Source of the DNA: Steinernema hermaphroditum
Taxonomy: Eukaryota > Nematoda > Chromadorea > Rhabditida > Steinernematidae
Assembly (NCBI GenBank): GCA_030435675.1
Contig: CM059621.1
Coordinates: 15,252,001 to 15,316,000 of the forward strand
Reading direction: 5' to 3'
Length of the DNA stretch: 64,000 bases
Shown here one piece after another: positions 32,506 through 43,079 of the stretch; position 1 is the stretch's first letter; the number at the start of each line of letters is the position of its first letter. Under the pieces are notes generated by a model, which was given only the letters and a program-made list of their open reading frames with translations, was not told the DNA's origin and made no database searches. The position numbers were made by a program, and so were the translations under genes.

Positions 32506-34554
32506 TCATAAGATTTTGCTGCCTGACTTCCGCAGGGCCTTCATCTCAGTAGCTTCGTCAATCAGATTGGCAGCAATAGCTCGCTTCTTCCTAGGGGGAC
32601 TACAGTCGCTTAGATCATCGTCGGCATGCGGATCATCTAAATGACGCCAATGAAAACAAAAAGATATGTATTCTGATCACCTTGTTCGCGAGTACTGGAC
32701 ACTCTAGTAATGCCGTCCATGATCGCCTCGGCCACCATAGCGTTAATCTCGTTGCTCAAAAGCATCGTCGTCTGGACCCACTCCTCCACCAGCGAGGGAG
32801 CCCTCGCACGGAGATTTTCGACTAGCTTGTTGAATTCTTGCAAAGGATCTGGCGCTGGAGAGCAGGGTTCACCAACCGCGGCGGGAACGGGTTCGGTGGC
32901 TTTGCTGAGTTTTGACTGGATCTCCAGCTTTTCCACTTCCGTAAGGTTACCGTATTCTTTATTCTCATTGTTAAGCATTCTAGCGAACCTAAACACACCG
33001 GCTCATATGAAATAGAATACAGGAAAAACGTCACTTTTTGGAGTATACAACGGAACTACGCCACAGATCAGCATCAGGGTGGGTGCGCTTCAGCCTGGTC
33101 CAAAACTTGATGCTGGAGATATCTGCTAGTTGAAATTCTTCCGGCTGTGTGCGTACTTGTTCGAGTGCCAGCCGCCAGAGGTACGTGATCTCGCCAGCGC
33201 TGAAGTACACGCGTGTCGGAACTTTCTGCTCGGATGGATCTTCGGCGCGGTCACAAGAGGTCGGGATGTTGTTGTTGGAGGAGGAGGAGAGGGCGTTGTT
33301 GTTGCTCTCTTTGTGATCCTCTTCTGCTAGCAAAGGATGGACTCTCATTAAATTCCGCAAGAACAACTGCTCATCATCCGAGAGACCGTACAAATTCTTC
33401 TCCTCCCATAGTTTCTTCATACTAAATGACTCGATGAGATCGAGACGGATCAGATGGGCATACCGTGCTGCATATGTTGCCGGTGAACGCCACAGATCGT
33501 ACCATGGGTACAGTGTCGACAGGCGCGCCCAAAACGTGGCGCTGAGGAAGTTCGCTGTCCCGTCCTTGGTCTTTTCTGTCAGCACGATGCGCCACAGTTT
33601 CAGTATCTCGTCGTTAGTAAAGATAAAGCTGTCCCGGGATTGCACGGGGTTCTCTGGCGCCACACTCTCTCTGACTGGCGATGGTTTCGGGGCTTCTATA
33701 GAGGATGTGGTCCAATCGTGCACGGTAACTTCTTGGGTAATTGGCGGCATCTGGTAGGTACAGCTGTCGTCCCGCTGCTGCTTGATGACTTTCTCCAGGA
33801 ACTCTTGTTCGACCGAGTCCAAGCCTTGGAAGTCCATTTCCTCCCAAGCTCTCTTCATCCTGCAAAACTGATTCTAGTTGGCCGAAACTGAACGAAAGGC
33901 CTACCGACGCGTATAAGCAGTAGCTGTGCGCCACAAGTCATCTCTGGCGTAGAGACTGGAGGCCTTAATCTGCGTCCAGAACTTCATGGTCGTCGGATTG
34001 ACGGCTTCATCGCGCCGCAGCTCTGCGATTACGATGCGCCAGAGGCGCTTCACCTCGTCTTCTTTGAAGAAGAGATGGCGCTGCGGCTGTCGACTAGGTG
34101 GTGTCCTCTGCTCGTCAGCCTTTGTAGCGCTCTCTGCTCCATCTCTGCTGGGAGTGCTCGCTGTTGTGCTCGCGGTCATGTCGGCGCGGCGATCTCCGAG
34201 TACAGGCAACAAGAGGTTCTGGCGATCCTCTTCGGAGACGCCTGGTAGGAAGTCGTTGTCCCACATCACCCAAATGCTGGAATTCTCAGATATTTGTAGA
34301 GTGAGACCTAGGCGATGCACTCACTGTTTGATGTAGTAGACGGTGGGCTGGGAAAGCACATGGCGGCTCTTCATTTTGAGCCAGAACTCCGTAGTGGATG
34401 GGTCCTTACCGCCATCTTCGCTCTTCAGCTCGCTGAGCACCAGGTTCCAGAGGAACTGCGCCATGCCAGGGCTCGGGATTTCGTGCTTCTCCACTGACAG
34501 GAGCGCACTTCTCGAAGTTTGTTGCAGTTGACTAACGCTGCTGTTTGAAGACAT
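32506..34554 (-). CDS. Protein with four LWR..FW..LWR helical repeats (621 aa)
   Basis: Five exons (34554-34325, 34276-33905, 33859-33035, 32988-32681, 32636-32506) keep frame. Four related modules lie at about 25-76, 145-198, 279-333 and 417-476. Each begins with F/P..(D)E....LW(R/N)..L.E, passes through FW..(L/I/M)K and, in modules 2-4, ends LWR(T/S)..Y. Modules 2-4 are preceded by a W..(N/D)..GLS/D..EQ.FL helix. The pattern (three helices with spaced Trp) is like SANT/Myb or nematode SPK-type DNA- or chromatin-associated modules, but I cannot assign it firmly. The C-terminus has a helical segment, an acidic stretch and a nuclear-localisation-like PPRKKR. A CGTTTCCAG acceptor precedes the start. 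Confidence 0.8.
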
Positions 34555-34902
34555 TCGGCCCTGGAAACGAATGTAAACTAGAGAACTCGGCTGAGCGCGC
34601 AACAATAAACTTCAACGCCACCGGAACAAGTCGGAAACCAAACAGGAAAAGCAAACCATGAAGGGCGTGGATACGAAGAAAGTCCAAGGAGATGAAGATG
34701 TGATCGAATTCTGCAGATGAATCTCGGCACGATTGTGGTTTGAATTGCAAGGCGAACGTGAATTGGTAAATCTCGGTTTTGACGTTTTGCAGAAACTGTG
34801 CAAAGTGACATAAGGGCTGTTTGGTTTGCAGATGCTTTCTTTTGCTTATACTGTAGCTCGCACAGAATTTGTTTATTCCCCATTATAGCCAAACGGAGAC
34901 AA
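34555..34902. other. Intergenic region, no gene seen
   Basis: 348 bp between two minus-strand genes: presumed promoter of the LWR-repeat gene and 3' flank of the SH2 kinase. Minus-strand frames across it (34532-34958) have no domain. Confidence 0.45.
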
Positions 34903-36650
34903 TCAGCTGAATTTGCCTCCCTCGGTGGTGCGTGATTTCCGGCTTCCCGCCCTCGCAATGCATTTCTTCATCTTCTGCTTGTTTTGATGAGGTGCGGCAT
35001 GGAATGGAGCCGCGGGCGTTGGATAAGGAGCCTGAGCCTGGAACGCGGGCTGCGGAGGAGTAGCCGACGGCAGGGCGAAGAAAGGGTTCGTAACAGGGCT
35101 AACGGGAAACGCTGCCGGCGGCGCTGGCGTGTTCATCGCGGGGCACGGAGGAGGAGGAGGAGGGGGCGGCGACGGCATGGCCACCGGCATGTTCACCACG
35201 GGACACGGCACAGGAGGCGCTGGCGGCGGGACGTAGGGTCGCTGGAGACCAGTGATGCGCTCGAAGGCGTGCGTAATCTCCGTCATCGAGTAGCGATCGT
35301 TGGGAGAGTCGGACCAGCACTTCACGACGATGATGCTGTAGAGTTCCGCTGGGGTGCAGTCCGGTAGTGGCATGCGGTAGCCGTCGCGGCACACTTTCAC
35401 TGCAGCTTCCGCTACGGTCTAAATAGGAAAAATTAGCTGGATACTACCTTGAATCGCACCATTCCGGGATAGGGCTCTGTGCCGTTGGCAAAGATTTCCC
35501 AACACATGATACCGAAGCTGTACACGTCGGTCTTCTGCGAGTAAAGCATCGTACGGATAGTCTCGGGCGCGAGCCAGCGGATCGGCACTTTCGCTTTTGG
35601 GTCGCCTTGATAGGAAGTCCCTTCGTGACTCAGTCCGAAGTCGCTGATACGCACCTAAACCAAGAAGAACTGCAAAAATGCTGCGCAGTGAGGGCTCACT
35701 TTGCCGTCACCGACAAGACAGTTGCGGGCGGCGATATCCCTGTGGATGACGTTCTTCGCGTGAATGTACTCTAGACCCCAAGCGGCGCCGAGGCAAAGCT
35801 CCGTCTTTTGTTGTGGCGAGAGGTCATTCTTTTGGAGGTAGGAGTCCAGAGCACCGTTATTTACGAGCTCCATAACCACCATAAGAGGTTCTTGGCCTGC
35901 AGCCACACCGTAACTAAAGTGGAAATGTTTCATTTGAGCAAAGTCTGCCATTTTATACCATCTGACAACGTTTGGGTGGTCGAAATTCCGCATTAGACGC
36001 GCTTCTTTCATCACTTCTTTGATTTGCTCTTTGTTAAGCGACTCGAGTTTCGCCTAAACAGTTCAGAAATTGATTTGCGCTATAAAACTTAGTAGGTACC
36101 AGCTTGATAGCGACGTTGACCGTTTCTCCCCTCCATCTCAGCGTGCCTTTGTGCACTTCGCCGAAGGCGCCCTCACCGAGCTTCTTCGTGCAAACGATGT
36201 CATCGTGTGAGAGCTCCCACGCCAAGCGGCCTATTGGATTTCGAATCGGCACTTCGCTCGCCTTCGAGATCGACTCCTTGTGCTGCAGGTGGTACTCGAC
36301 CATCGCGGGAATCGAGTCAAATGTGTACTTGTCGATGTGGAACTTGCCCATCATCGAGCGCTGAATCACGAAGTGTTTCAACTAAATTTAATTTCTTATT
36401 TCTTTTTTCAGATTTAGCTCGTAACTGACCCCCTTCTCCTCGTACTCCTGCTGATACATCACCGAGATGACGTACTGCCGCGGTTGTCCGCATGTGGGCT
36501 CCGTACTGCGCACCAAGAAGTCGCCGTTCACACGCAGCATTTGCTGAAACGAACAGATAACGTTCAGAAGAACCGGAATGTACGAACCTTGATGTCCTCG
36601 CGCGGCAGCAGCCCGTGGTAGTACGGCTGATTCGTCAGCGTCGGATCCAT
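34903..36650 (-). CDS. SH2-domain non-receptor tyrosine kinase with Pro-rich tail (496 aa)
   Basis: Seven exons: 36650-36588, 36543-36430, 36381-36100, 36053-35959, 35913-35700, 35654-35448, 35418-34903. SH2 (about 9-95) has PYYHGLLPRED, NGDFLVRSTEP with the phosphotyrosine-binding Arg, and a HFVIQR strand. The kinase domain follows: GEGAFG (128-133), AIK Lys152, HRDIAARN (242-249), DFG (261-263), PIRWLAPE and CWEIFANG. All catalytic residues are present. The layout SH2-kinase without an F-BAR is the Fer/Fes-like class expanded in nematodes. Residues 386-496 form an unusual Pro/Ala-rich tail with a run of eight prolines and a basic end, a possible SH3/WW ligand. The intron between exons 6 and 7 (35419-35447) is only 29 nt. 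It is divergent to a second kinase 216 bp away. Confidence 0.93.
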
Positions 36651-36866
36651 GATGCTTCCACTCGGAACGAAGACGACTCGCGACGCGCGCTCTTAATTGA
36701 CTCGACCGATCGTTGTGTTCACGACCAGTCAAGTGAGCGGCCCGGAGCGGCTCTGCAGTTCTTTGCAGCGTTCCAGACAGTCTAGACCGTTTGGAACAAA
36801 ATACAAAAGACGGTGCGGAGTGCGAGCCTCATTCAATTCGTTTCGAAGCGGACCGAGAGGTCGGAG
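36651..36866. promoter_or_regulatory. Compact bidirectional promoter between two tyrosine kinases
   Basis: Only 216 bp separate the two ATGs. It contains an exact GTCTAGAC palindrome inside CCAGACAGTCTAGACCG (36780-36787) and the inverted half-site words GGCCCGGAGCGG. Both genes must be driven from here unless transcription starts elsewhere. Confidence 0.6.
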
Positions 36867-38201
36867 ATGCTGAAGGTCGATTCCAATTGGATCGTCAACT
36901 CGAATCAAGTGCAAATCCCGAAAGGAAAGCCGATCGGTACGGGAAACTTTGCCGATGTTTTCAAAGGTAATCTCGATAATCCAAGAGAAACCTAAGGTTT
37001 CCATTTCAGGCACTTTTACTACGGAAAAAACGACGCATACGGCAGCGATCAAGGTGATCCGAAGCATGAACAACAACTCGACAGAAAAGGAAGGAATGGA
37101 AGTGTTCCTTGGTGAGATGAACAACGAGGCGATGGTGATGTCGTTGTTGAGCCATCGGCATATTATTGGATTCTTTGGAATTTGCAATGAAGGCGTGCCA
37201 ATGATTCTCATGGAGTTTTGCGTTGGTGGCTCTCTGGAATCTCACTTGGTCCGCGTCAAGGAAACGCTGTATACATCTGGTTAGTTTCCTATCTCTTCTT
37301 AATCACGGTTCTGTCAATTTTAGAAAGAGTTCTATACATGCGCGAAGTAGCTGAGGGAATGCGCTATTTGGAGAAGAAGAACTGCATACATCGCGACTTG
37401 GCATCGCGCAACGTGCTTGTCGCGGCGTCAGGCCTGCTGAAGATTGCTGACTTCGGACTCAGCCGTATCCCATCGGTGACCCAGGTGAAGGACAACAACA
37501 CGCATACGCAGATCCCGATTCGCTGGATGGCGCCAGAATCGTTGAAGCGCAGCCCTACCTATTCGTCGAAATCGGACGTATGGTCATTCGGCGTGCTCGT
37601 CTTTGAACTGTTCAATCTCGGCGTGAAGCCGTGGCCGGACGCTAACGTCAAGTGGATAGCCACGAAGATCCGCCACTTCCAGATGCCGACTCCACCGAAG
37701 CGGATGCCGAGGATAATCCGCGATCTCGTGAATGAGTGCTGGTCGCCGCTCCCGGACAGTCGGCCCACTTTCAAGCAGCTTTCTGCCCGTATTACGGCCA
37801 TCCAGGAGTGGCGTTTTCTTGTGCCGCCTGCCGAGAAGTTCAGCCTTAATCAGATCAAAGGCGTGGCGAGGGTCAATGAGCCTGAAATCGATGATCCAGA
37901 GGTTCTTGTGATCGGTCCAGAAACGTTGTCGGGTCCGTCTCCTCCTAACGAGCCCTCGGTAGGCGTCTTTGCGTCCATTTCGAGTGACTTCTGGTGTTCT
38001 TTTCAGAAAACCGCTATGAGCACCACGGCAACACGAAAGCCGTCCACCAAGCGACGGTCGACGGTGAAGAAAAGTTCCGTCGTAAGGAACGGAACATCGA
38101 TGCAGAGCCCGACTTCGAAGGAAATCACGTTGAACATAACCCTTGAGACTGAGAACATATCCAAGAACATATCGATCGAGGATAAAACAACAGATGATTG
38201 A
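36867..38201 (+). CDS. Tyrosine kinase lacking SH2, basic Ser/Thr tail (399 aa)
   Basis: Four exons (36867-36966, 37010-37279, 37324-37958, 38007-38201) keep frame. The Gly loop is GTGNFADV (24-31), with AIK Lys48, an HRDLASRN catalytic loop (146-153) and DFG at 166-168. [27 protein letters not shown] and [12 protein letters not shown] follow, so this is a complete tyrosine-kinase-type domain. There is no SH2 or other N-terminal domain; the kinase begins about 20 residues from the start. The last 120 residues carry a basic [14 protein letters not shown] stretch and a Thr/Asn-rich end. The SH2 kinase next door is the probable relative. ATG 36867 gives the family-like beginning; no acceptor was found immediately upstream. 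Confidence 0.9.
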
Positions 38202-38457
38202 GTCAGGATATGTTATGCGGACATTACAGTTGTGATTTACATGCTATCCCACCTTATACATCCGAAATGCATGGCAACGTTTCTTCCTCTATATAATACC
38301 CTTCATTCTCTACACCGTTCATACATATGTACAACATTTGAACACTACAATATGTAATTATGCATCACTCATGATCTTCGACATCCGATCGCGTCAATGA
38401 AAGCTGTCTGCGTTGACTAAACGATACATTTTTAGCGCTAAAATGCGTTTCCCCCTC
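38202..38457. other. Convergent 3' region between kinase and zinc-domain gene
   Basis: 256 bp between stops. Includes TATATAATACCC and ACATACATATGTAC palindrome-like words. No gene. Confidence 0.4.
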
Positions 38458-41358
38458 CTACTCATGGAATCTCCGCCTCTCGCACTTCGTGCATGTAATC
38501 TGTGGATTCTCCTTTCGCATCTTCTTGTAGCACTTCATGTGCACCAGAGCGCCACAGTCACCACAGCGCTCGACTTTATCGATGTGGAAGGGGAACAGGA
38601 GTTCACTGAACTGGCACAACTCGCAGAAGTAGCCGCGATGTCGGCATTCTTCACAGGACTCCACGTGAAGTTCACCATACCGTACCACTGGTTCTAAGCT
38701 CTGTTGGAGGTTCTTCGTGTAGACCTGCTCGAGATCGGCCAGTGAGTACACTTCCACCTGGTTGAGCAGCAGATAGCGTTGAGGGAGAGAGGTGAACATT
38801 GTTTTGAGGCTGAAAGTTCATAATATAGGAGAGTTTTTGTATGCATTCTGTGCAGACAGAAGTTTGTAAACGACCAACAGTCTGGAAATGCAAATAACTG
38901 TCTACAAGACTCATTTCTTGTTGGCACAGTCTTTCTTATTGGCCCATATTTTGACATTACTGTCTAAGTCACTTACTTTCCACTCTCAGTCACCGTCCTT
39001 TGCGCCACTTTGCACACCGAAATATAGCTCCACAGATGGGCCAACTTCAAACGGATCTGCTGAAGGCGCCTCATTTGCTTATTCCTCACGTACAAGGAAC
39101 CGTCGATTGCGCCGATGTCGAAAACGGGTTGGTACACGTTCTCGGAGAGGAAGTTGAAGGCGATGTCCGAAACGGGATAAGCTCTGAATTTGATTGTCCA
39201 TAGGAATGAGATGTACGGTTTAGCCTACTGAAAATCCCACGACTTGATGATTTTCGCTGGTATCCGATGTTTGGCGCCTTGATGACACACCTGGCAGAAC
39301 CACTTGCCGTAGTAGTTACAGTATCTCGTCCTTTTTATGTAGACCTTGTCCAGCTTCATGCCGCAACCGGCGCAGCGGAAGTTCTGCGTTTCGATCATGT
39401 CGCGCTGGACGGCGTAGGGAGGCTCTCGGAAGATAAACTTCTTTTTGGGCGGCGCCCAACTTGTGGTTCCTCGAAGGAGGATCCGTTTTCCGTCCGGAGT
39501 GTAGATCTCGTCGGGGGAGACAACAACGTCTGAGCTCGAAGGCATCGGCAGCAGTTTTTGGGGGGCGTCGGCGAAGGACACAAGCCACTTGACATCCTCT
39601 GGATTCACCGACTCCATCACTTCTTGCTGCGAGGCGAAATATTTCAGCAGATCTGAAGCGATCCTCTCGGCCGAGGAAGGGTCGTTTTCCGGGTCTCCTT
39701 CAGAAGTGCATTCCGATTCGTTGCGTCGATTGAGGAGAGGACTGTCCTCATTGGGTGGTGGGCTCTCGCGAGTATCTCCGTTCAAGTTGCATCTGAAAGA
39801 TAGGGATCCTGAGACGATTAGTTTATAAAAGAAACCTACTGTTCGAACTGCATCAGCGGCTCCTCCAGCTCGTCCTCGTCCTCCTCCTTGTCCTCGCCCC
39901 CTTCGGCAGACTGATAAAATGTCGAATTTCCCTCGGTTTTGTGTCCGAACTGGGCAGAGGTCGAGGCGACAGCTGTGTCGTCTTCGACACGATTTCGAAA
40001 GTCAGAGAAGGAGGTCGAAGGCTGCATGGAAACGTGGTTTTCGAGGAGCGCTTCTTCGCCGTTTTCGGCTGCCAGCTCCGCCTTCAGTTCGTTCATCTTG
40101 CGTTTCCACGAGAGTTGTTCGAATGTGCTGATGAGGACCTCGCTGAGATGCAGGTGCATCTGGTCCTAAAACAGGGAAATCGAAATTTGACCTAAGACGA
40201 TTATGGGAACCGGCACATGTCCGACTGAGTTTATCAGTGCCGCTTCGATTCAAAAGTTCAGAAGCTACTCTTTGTAGTGTAGCGACACTACAGTTCACGT
40301 TTCAAGATAACAAAGCTGAATCTCGATTTGGTCAAGGTAGGTTCAAGTATATACAATTGGAAGAAAAGTTCACAGTAATAGTAGCATTTACTTCAGATGT
40401 ACTTTTGCATACACAGTTCTGATACAGTTCTGATGTTCTGATCAACAAACACCCAAAAATCCATCCAAAAACACACCCCACATAGATCTATGAGATATTT
40501 GACTACTCCGGAGACTAACCAGATCCGTGAAAATGTCACTCTGCCAATCTTGTTAAGCGATCGTACATCGAAGTCAATAGGTAGACCGATCCACAAATAG
40601 AGCAAATGACTTCTTTGGCTTTGTCTTTTGCAAAACAGTTTAGACAGTTTCAAAATAATGTACCCTAAACGTCTAAAAGGACAACTCCGTAGACTGTTTC
40701 AAGGAGTTCGATTTCGCAGTGAGCTCATTCAAGATGCTGTTTGGAGTGAGGATTGGTCGTTCCCTGTCAAGCCTGCGATAACGAACCCTAGACGTCTCAA
40801 AGACACATCCGTGGACTGTCTACAAGATGCAGTGAGTAGGCATTTTTAAGGAGTTCCAAATCAAGATAGTTTGGAAAGCTCTTATGAAATGGTACCAGTT
40901 TCAGACAGTCTCAAAATTATCTCTAAAAAGCCTTTATCATCGCGAGATCGTAAACACAAACCGAACGGCGTGTCGGGTCACATTTCAGCAAAACAGTCAT
41001 CTCACAATATCACAAATCGATCTGAAAGACCCGTCGATCGCACCAAAAAAGAGACGCACATGCAGAGTACAGTGCGTCACCCCGAAAATCAATCAAAAAG
41101 CAAAGAAGCGACGTTGATAACAAGACCAACCTTGCGAGTCCTTCGCGTGGGTCGCGAGTCACCGCCGAGTCTTTCGATGAGCAGCAGACTCTCTTTTGGG
41201 ACGTGCCGCTGGAGCTGTCCGAGGGCGCGATCGTGATTTCGCGCGGTCGCCAGCTCATCGTCGGACACCGACGTCATGCGTGACCTCTTCGTGGAGTCGG
41301 AGGCGATCCGGGCGCTCGACGAGCCGGGGAAGAGCGCCGGAGCCGGCGTGAAGAGCAT
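38458..41358 (-). CDS. Rubicon-family zinc-domain protein (about 558 aa)
   Basis: Exons: 41358(ATG)-41131, 40165-39840, 39792-39229, 39183-38977, 38809-38458, all in frame. The C-terminal half is the Rubicon homology/zinc-ribbon region: FRCAGCGMKLDK, YCNYYGKWFCQVCHQ, IPAKIIKSWDF, AYPVSDIAFNFL, then C..C...GYFCELCQ, LFPFHIDKVERCGDCG and a final CTKCERR. This module binds RAB7 in Rubicon, Pacer and PLEKHM1 and controls autophagosome and endosome maturation. The N-terminal half is acidic and low-complexity and has no RUN domain. Exon 1 is separated by a 965-nt intron, unusually long here. It is joined on phase and coding character only. An in-frame upstream ATG at 41469 lies beyond a likely trans-splice acceptor, so MLFTPAPA was preferred. 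Confidence 0.8.
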
Positions 41359-41412
41359 CGATTGGGTGCGGGAGCACAGCTGCGTCGGCTTCCGATGTTC
41401 GAGATTCAGCTG

Positions 41413-42876
41413 CTGTAAGAAATGGCGATGATAACGTGGAATGCAGGGGACAATGGACGCAGCACACAATCACAACGGAGAAGGGAGCGTGCGACGGGGA
41501 AGTGCTTTTTTTGAAGGAGAAGCAAAGAATGCCCGTCACAAAATGGCGACTTTCACACTGAAGCCGGTGACCGAATTTCATATAAATCACGAGGAATCGA
41601 TCGATCCGGCGGCCGACGAGTCTAAACGTGCACTTTTCCCAAGGAGACCGGGCAGGGTCGAAGGAACTATTTCGGTCTTTATAACAAGTTTTTGGGTGAT
41701 TCATTTTGGTTTTGCGAAATGCATCGCTTCGCTGGAAAAACACTAATGATTCACACCAATGAACTAGACTATTGGGAAAACAAAACAACAATATTTCCAA
41801 ATATGTTACGATCTTGATTTGTATCGCTCTGATTTGCGAAGTCAAGCGTTGAAAGGGACTCGATAGGTTCGCTAACTAAATGTGACAGCAGAAAGAAAGC
41901 GTCGCTGATTCATTCGATGAATTGGCAGTGCTGTGCGCCAATCAGGGTGACTCCAGTGCCAAACAATAGGTCTTATGATAATCGGGATCGGGTACCTGGA
42001 TGGCTGCGGTCTTATTTAATGTGTTTAATGTATTAAAGTATGCAGAAAGGCTGACCAAGCCCTCCGTCAAGTGTCACCGAGAAAAGAAGGTTTAAATGTT
42101 GACCAGAGGTACTAGCTGATACTTATTTGACAGATGCGCAGGCGAATCAGTCAAAAGTGCTTCGGAAAAATGGGATTTATTGTTTCCCTAGAGCGACGAA
42201 ACGCAAAATAAAGCAAAGATTCAAACCAGGGAACAGAAAACCGAAGGCTGACTTTGTCGGACTGCGTCATCTAATCATTTAGGACAACGACACGCCATTG
42301 GTTTGTATTAGTATGTGACCAACATTGAAGTCTCTTTTCCCCGCTCATCTTTAAGACGGTTCCTTTTGGGCACAAGTTCACGCACTTCCTAAGGCCTATC
42401 GGCTAGCACTGGCGATAACTGTAGGCTGGCTGTCTATTTCTAACTATATTGTGCCTAACTTTCTTGGGTGCCTCATGAGTTAAGGGAAACATGCATTGAA
42501 GTCGAGAGTACCTTTCAAAACTCAACATCCCAACAATGTGATACATCAGCAAGACCTAACAAGAATAATCTTGCACAACTTGATCGTTTAAAATCAGACC
42601 AGTGGTCGAAATCATAATCGATTGAAATCAAAAGATGTGAAAGCGGAAATCAGAATATACATATAAATATGTAGCATGGTTTCTAAATAAAAAAACGGAG
42701 CTCGCTTCAAAGGAGGGTGGTCGTTCGTCAACAAGTCCAAAAGACGTATCCCCAACATCAATATCGATTCGGATATTTTTCTTTTGTCGCGTAAACAAGC
42801 AGCGAGGCAGGGTAAACAGCTCGACAGTTTTTAGCGGAACCATGGAAGGTCGAAGATAGTAGTATAATCTATGTAT
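41413..42876. other. Intergenic stretch, no gene seen
   Basis: The first 300 bp are the probable promoter of the Rubicon-family gene. Long frames at 41255-41845 (minus) are overlaps of exon 1 and promoter. Beyond 41.9 kb I see no exon, RNA gene or repeat. Confidence 0.5.
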
Positions 42877-43079
42877 GTAACATTACTGTGACTATAATGA
42901 TTTGGGTAACACAATGAAGAGTTTGGGTAACCGGGTACTTAGAAATTTTCGGAGCTAATGATATGCACGCGGGTGGGCAACCTCCCGGGTAAAACAGCCA
43001 CGGCCGTTACGCTCATTCGGCAACAGCCTGTTACCAAAGCGTTTCGTTACCCAAATCCTTATAGTGACAGTGATGTTAC
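42877..43079. mobile_element. 203-bp foldback (MITE-like) element
   Basis: Inverted arms of about 34 bp: GTAACATTACTGTGACTATA...TTTGGGTAAC at 42877-42910 and its complement at 43046-43079, with about four mismatches. The 135-bp interior has further GGGTAAC/GTTACCC words and no coding capacity. Typical of a short non-autonomous DNA element. Confidence 0.7.

Noticed and set aside
35419..35447. Reading the 29 nt in the SH2 kinase as coding
   Set aside because: It introduces a stop and a frameshift in the middle of the conserved kinase C-lobe.
41255..41845. 196-codon minus-strand frame
   Set aside because: Overlaps exon 1 of the Rubicon-family gene in another frame and its promoter.
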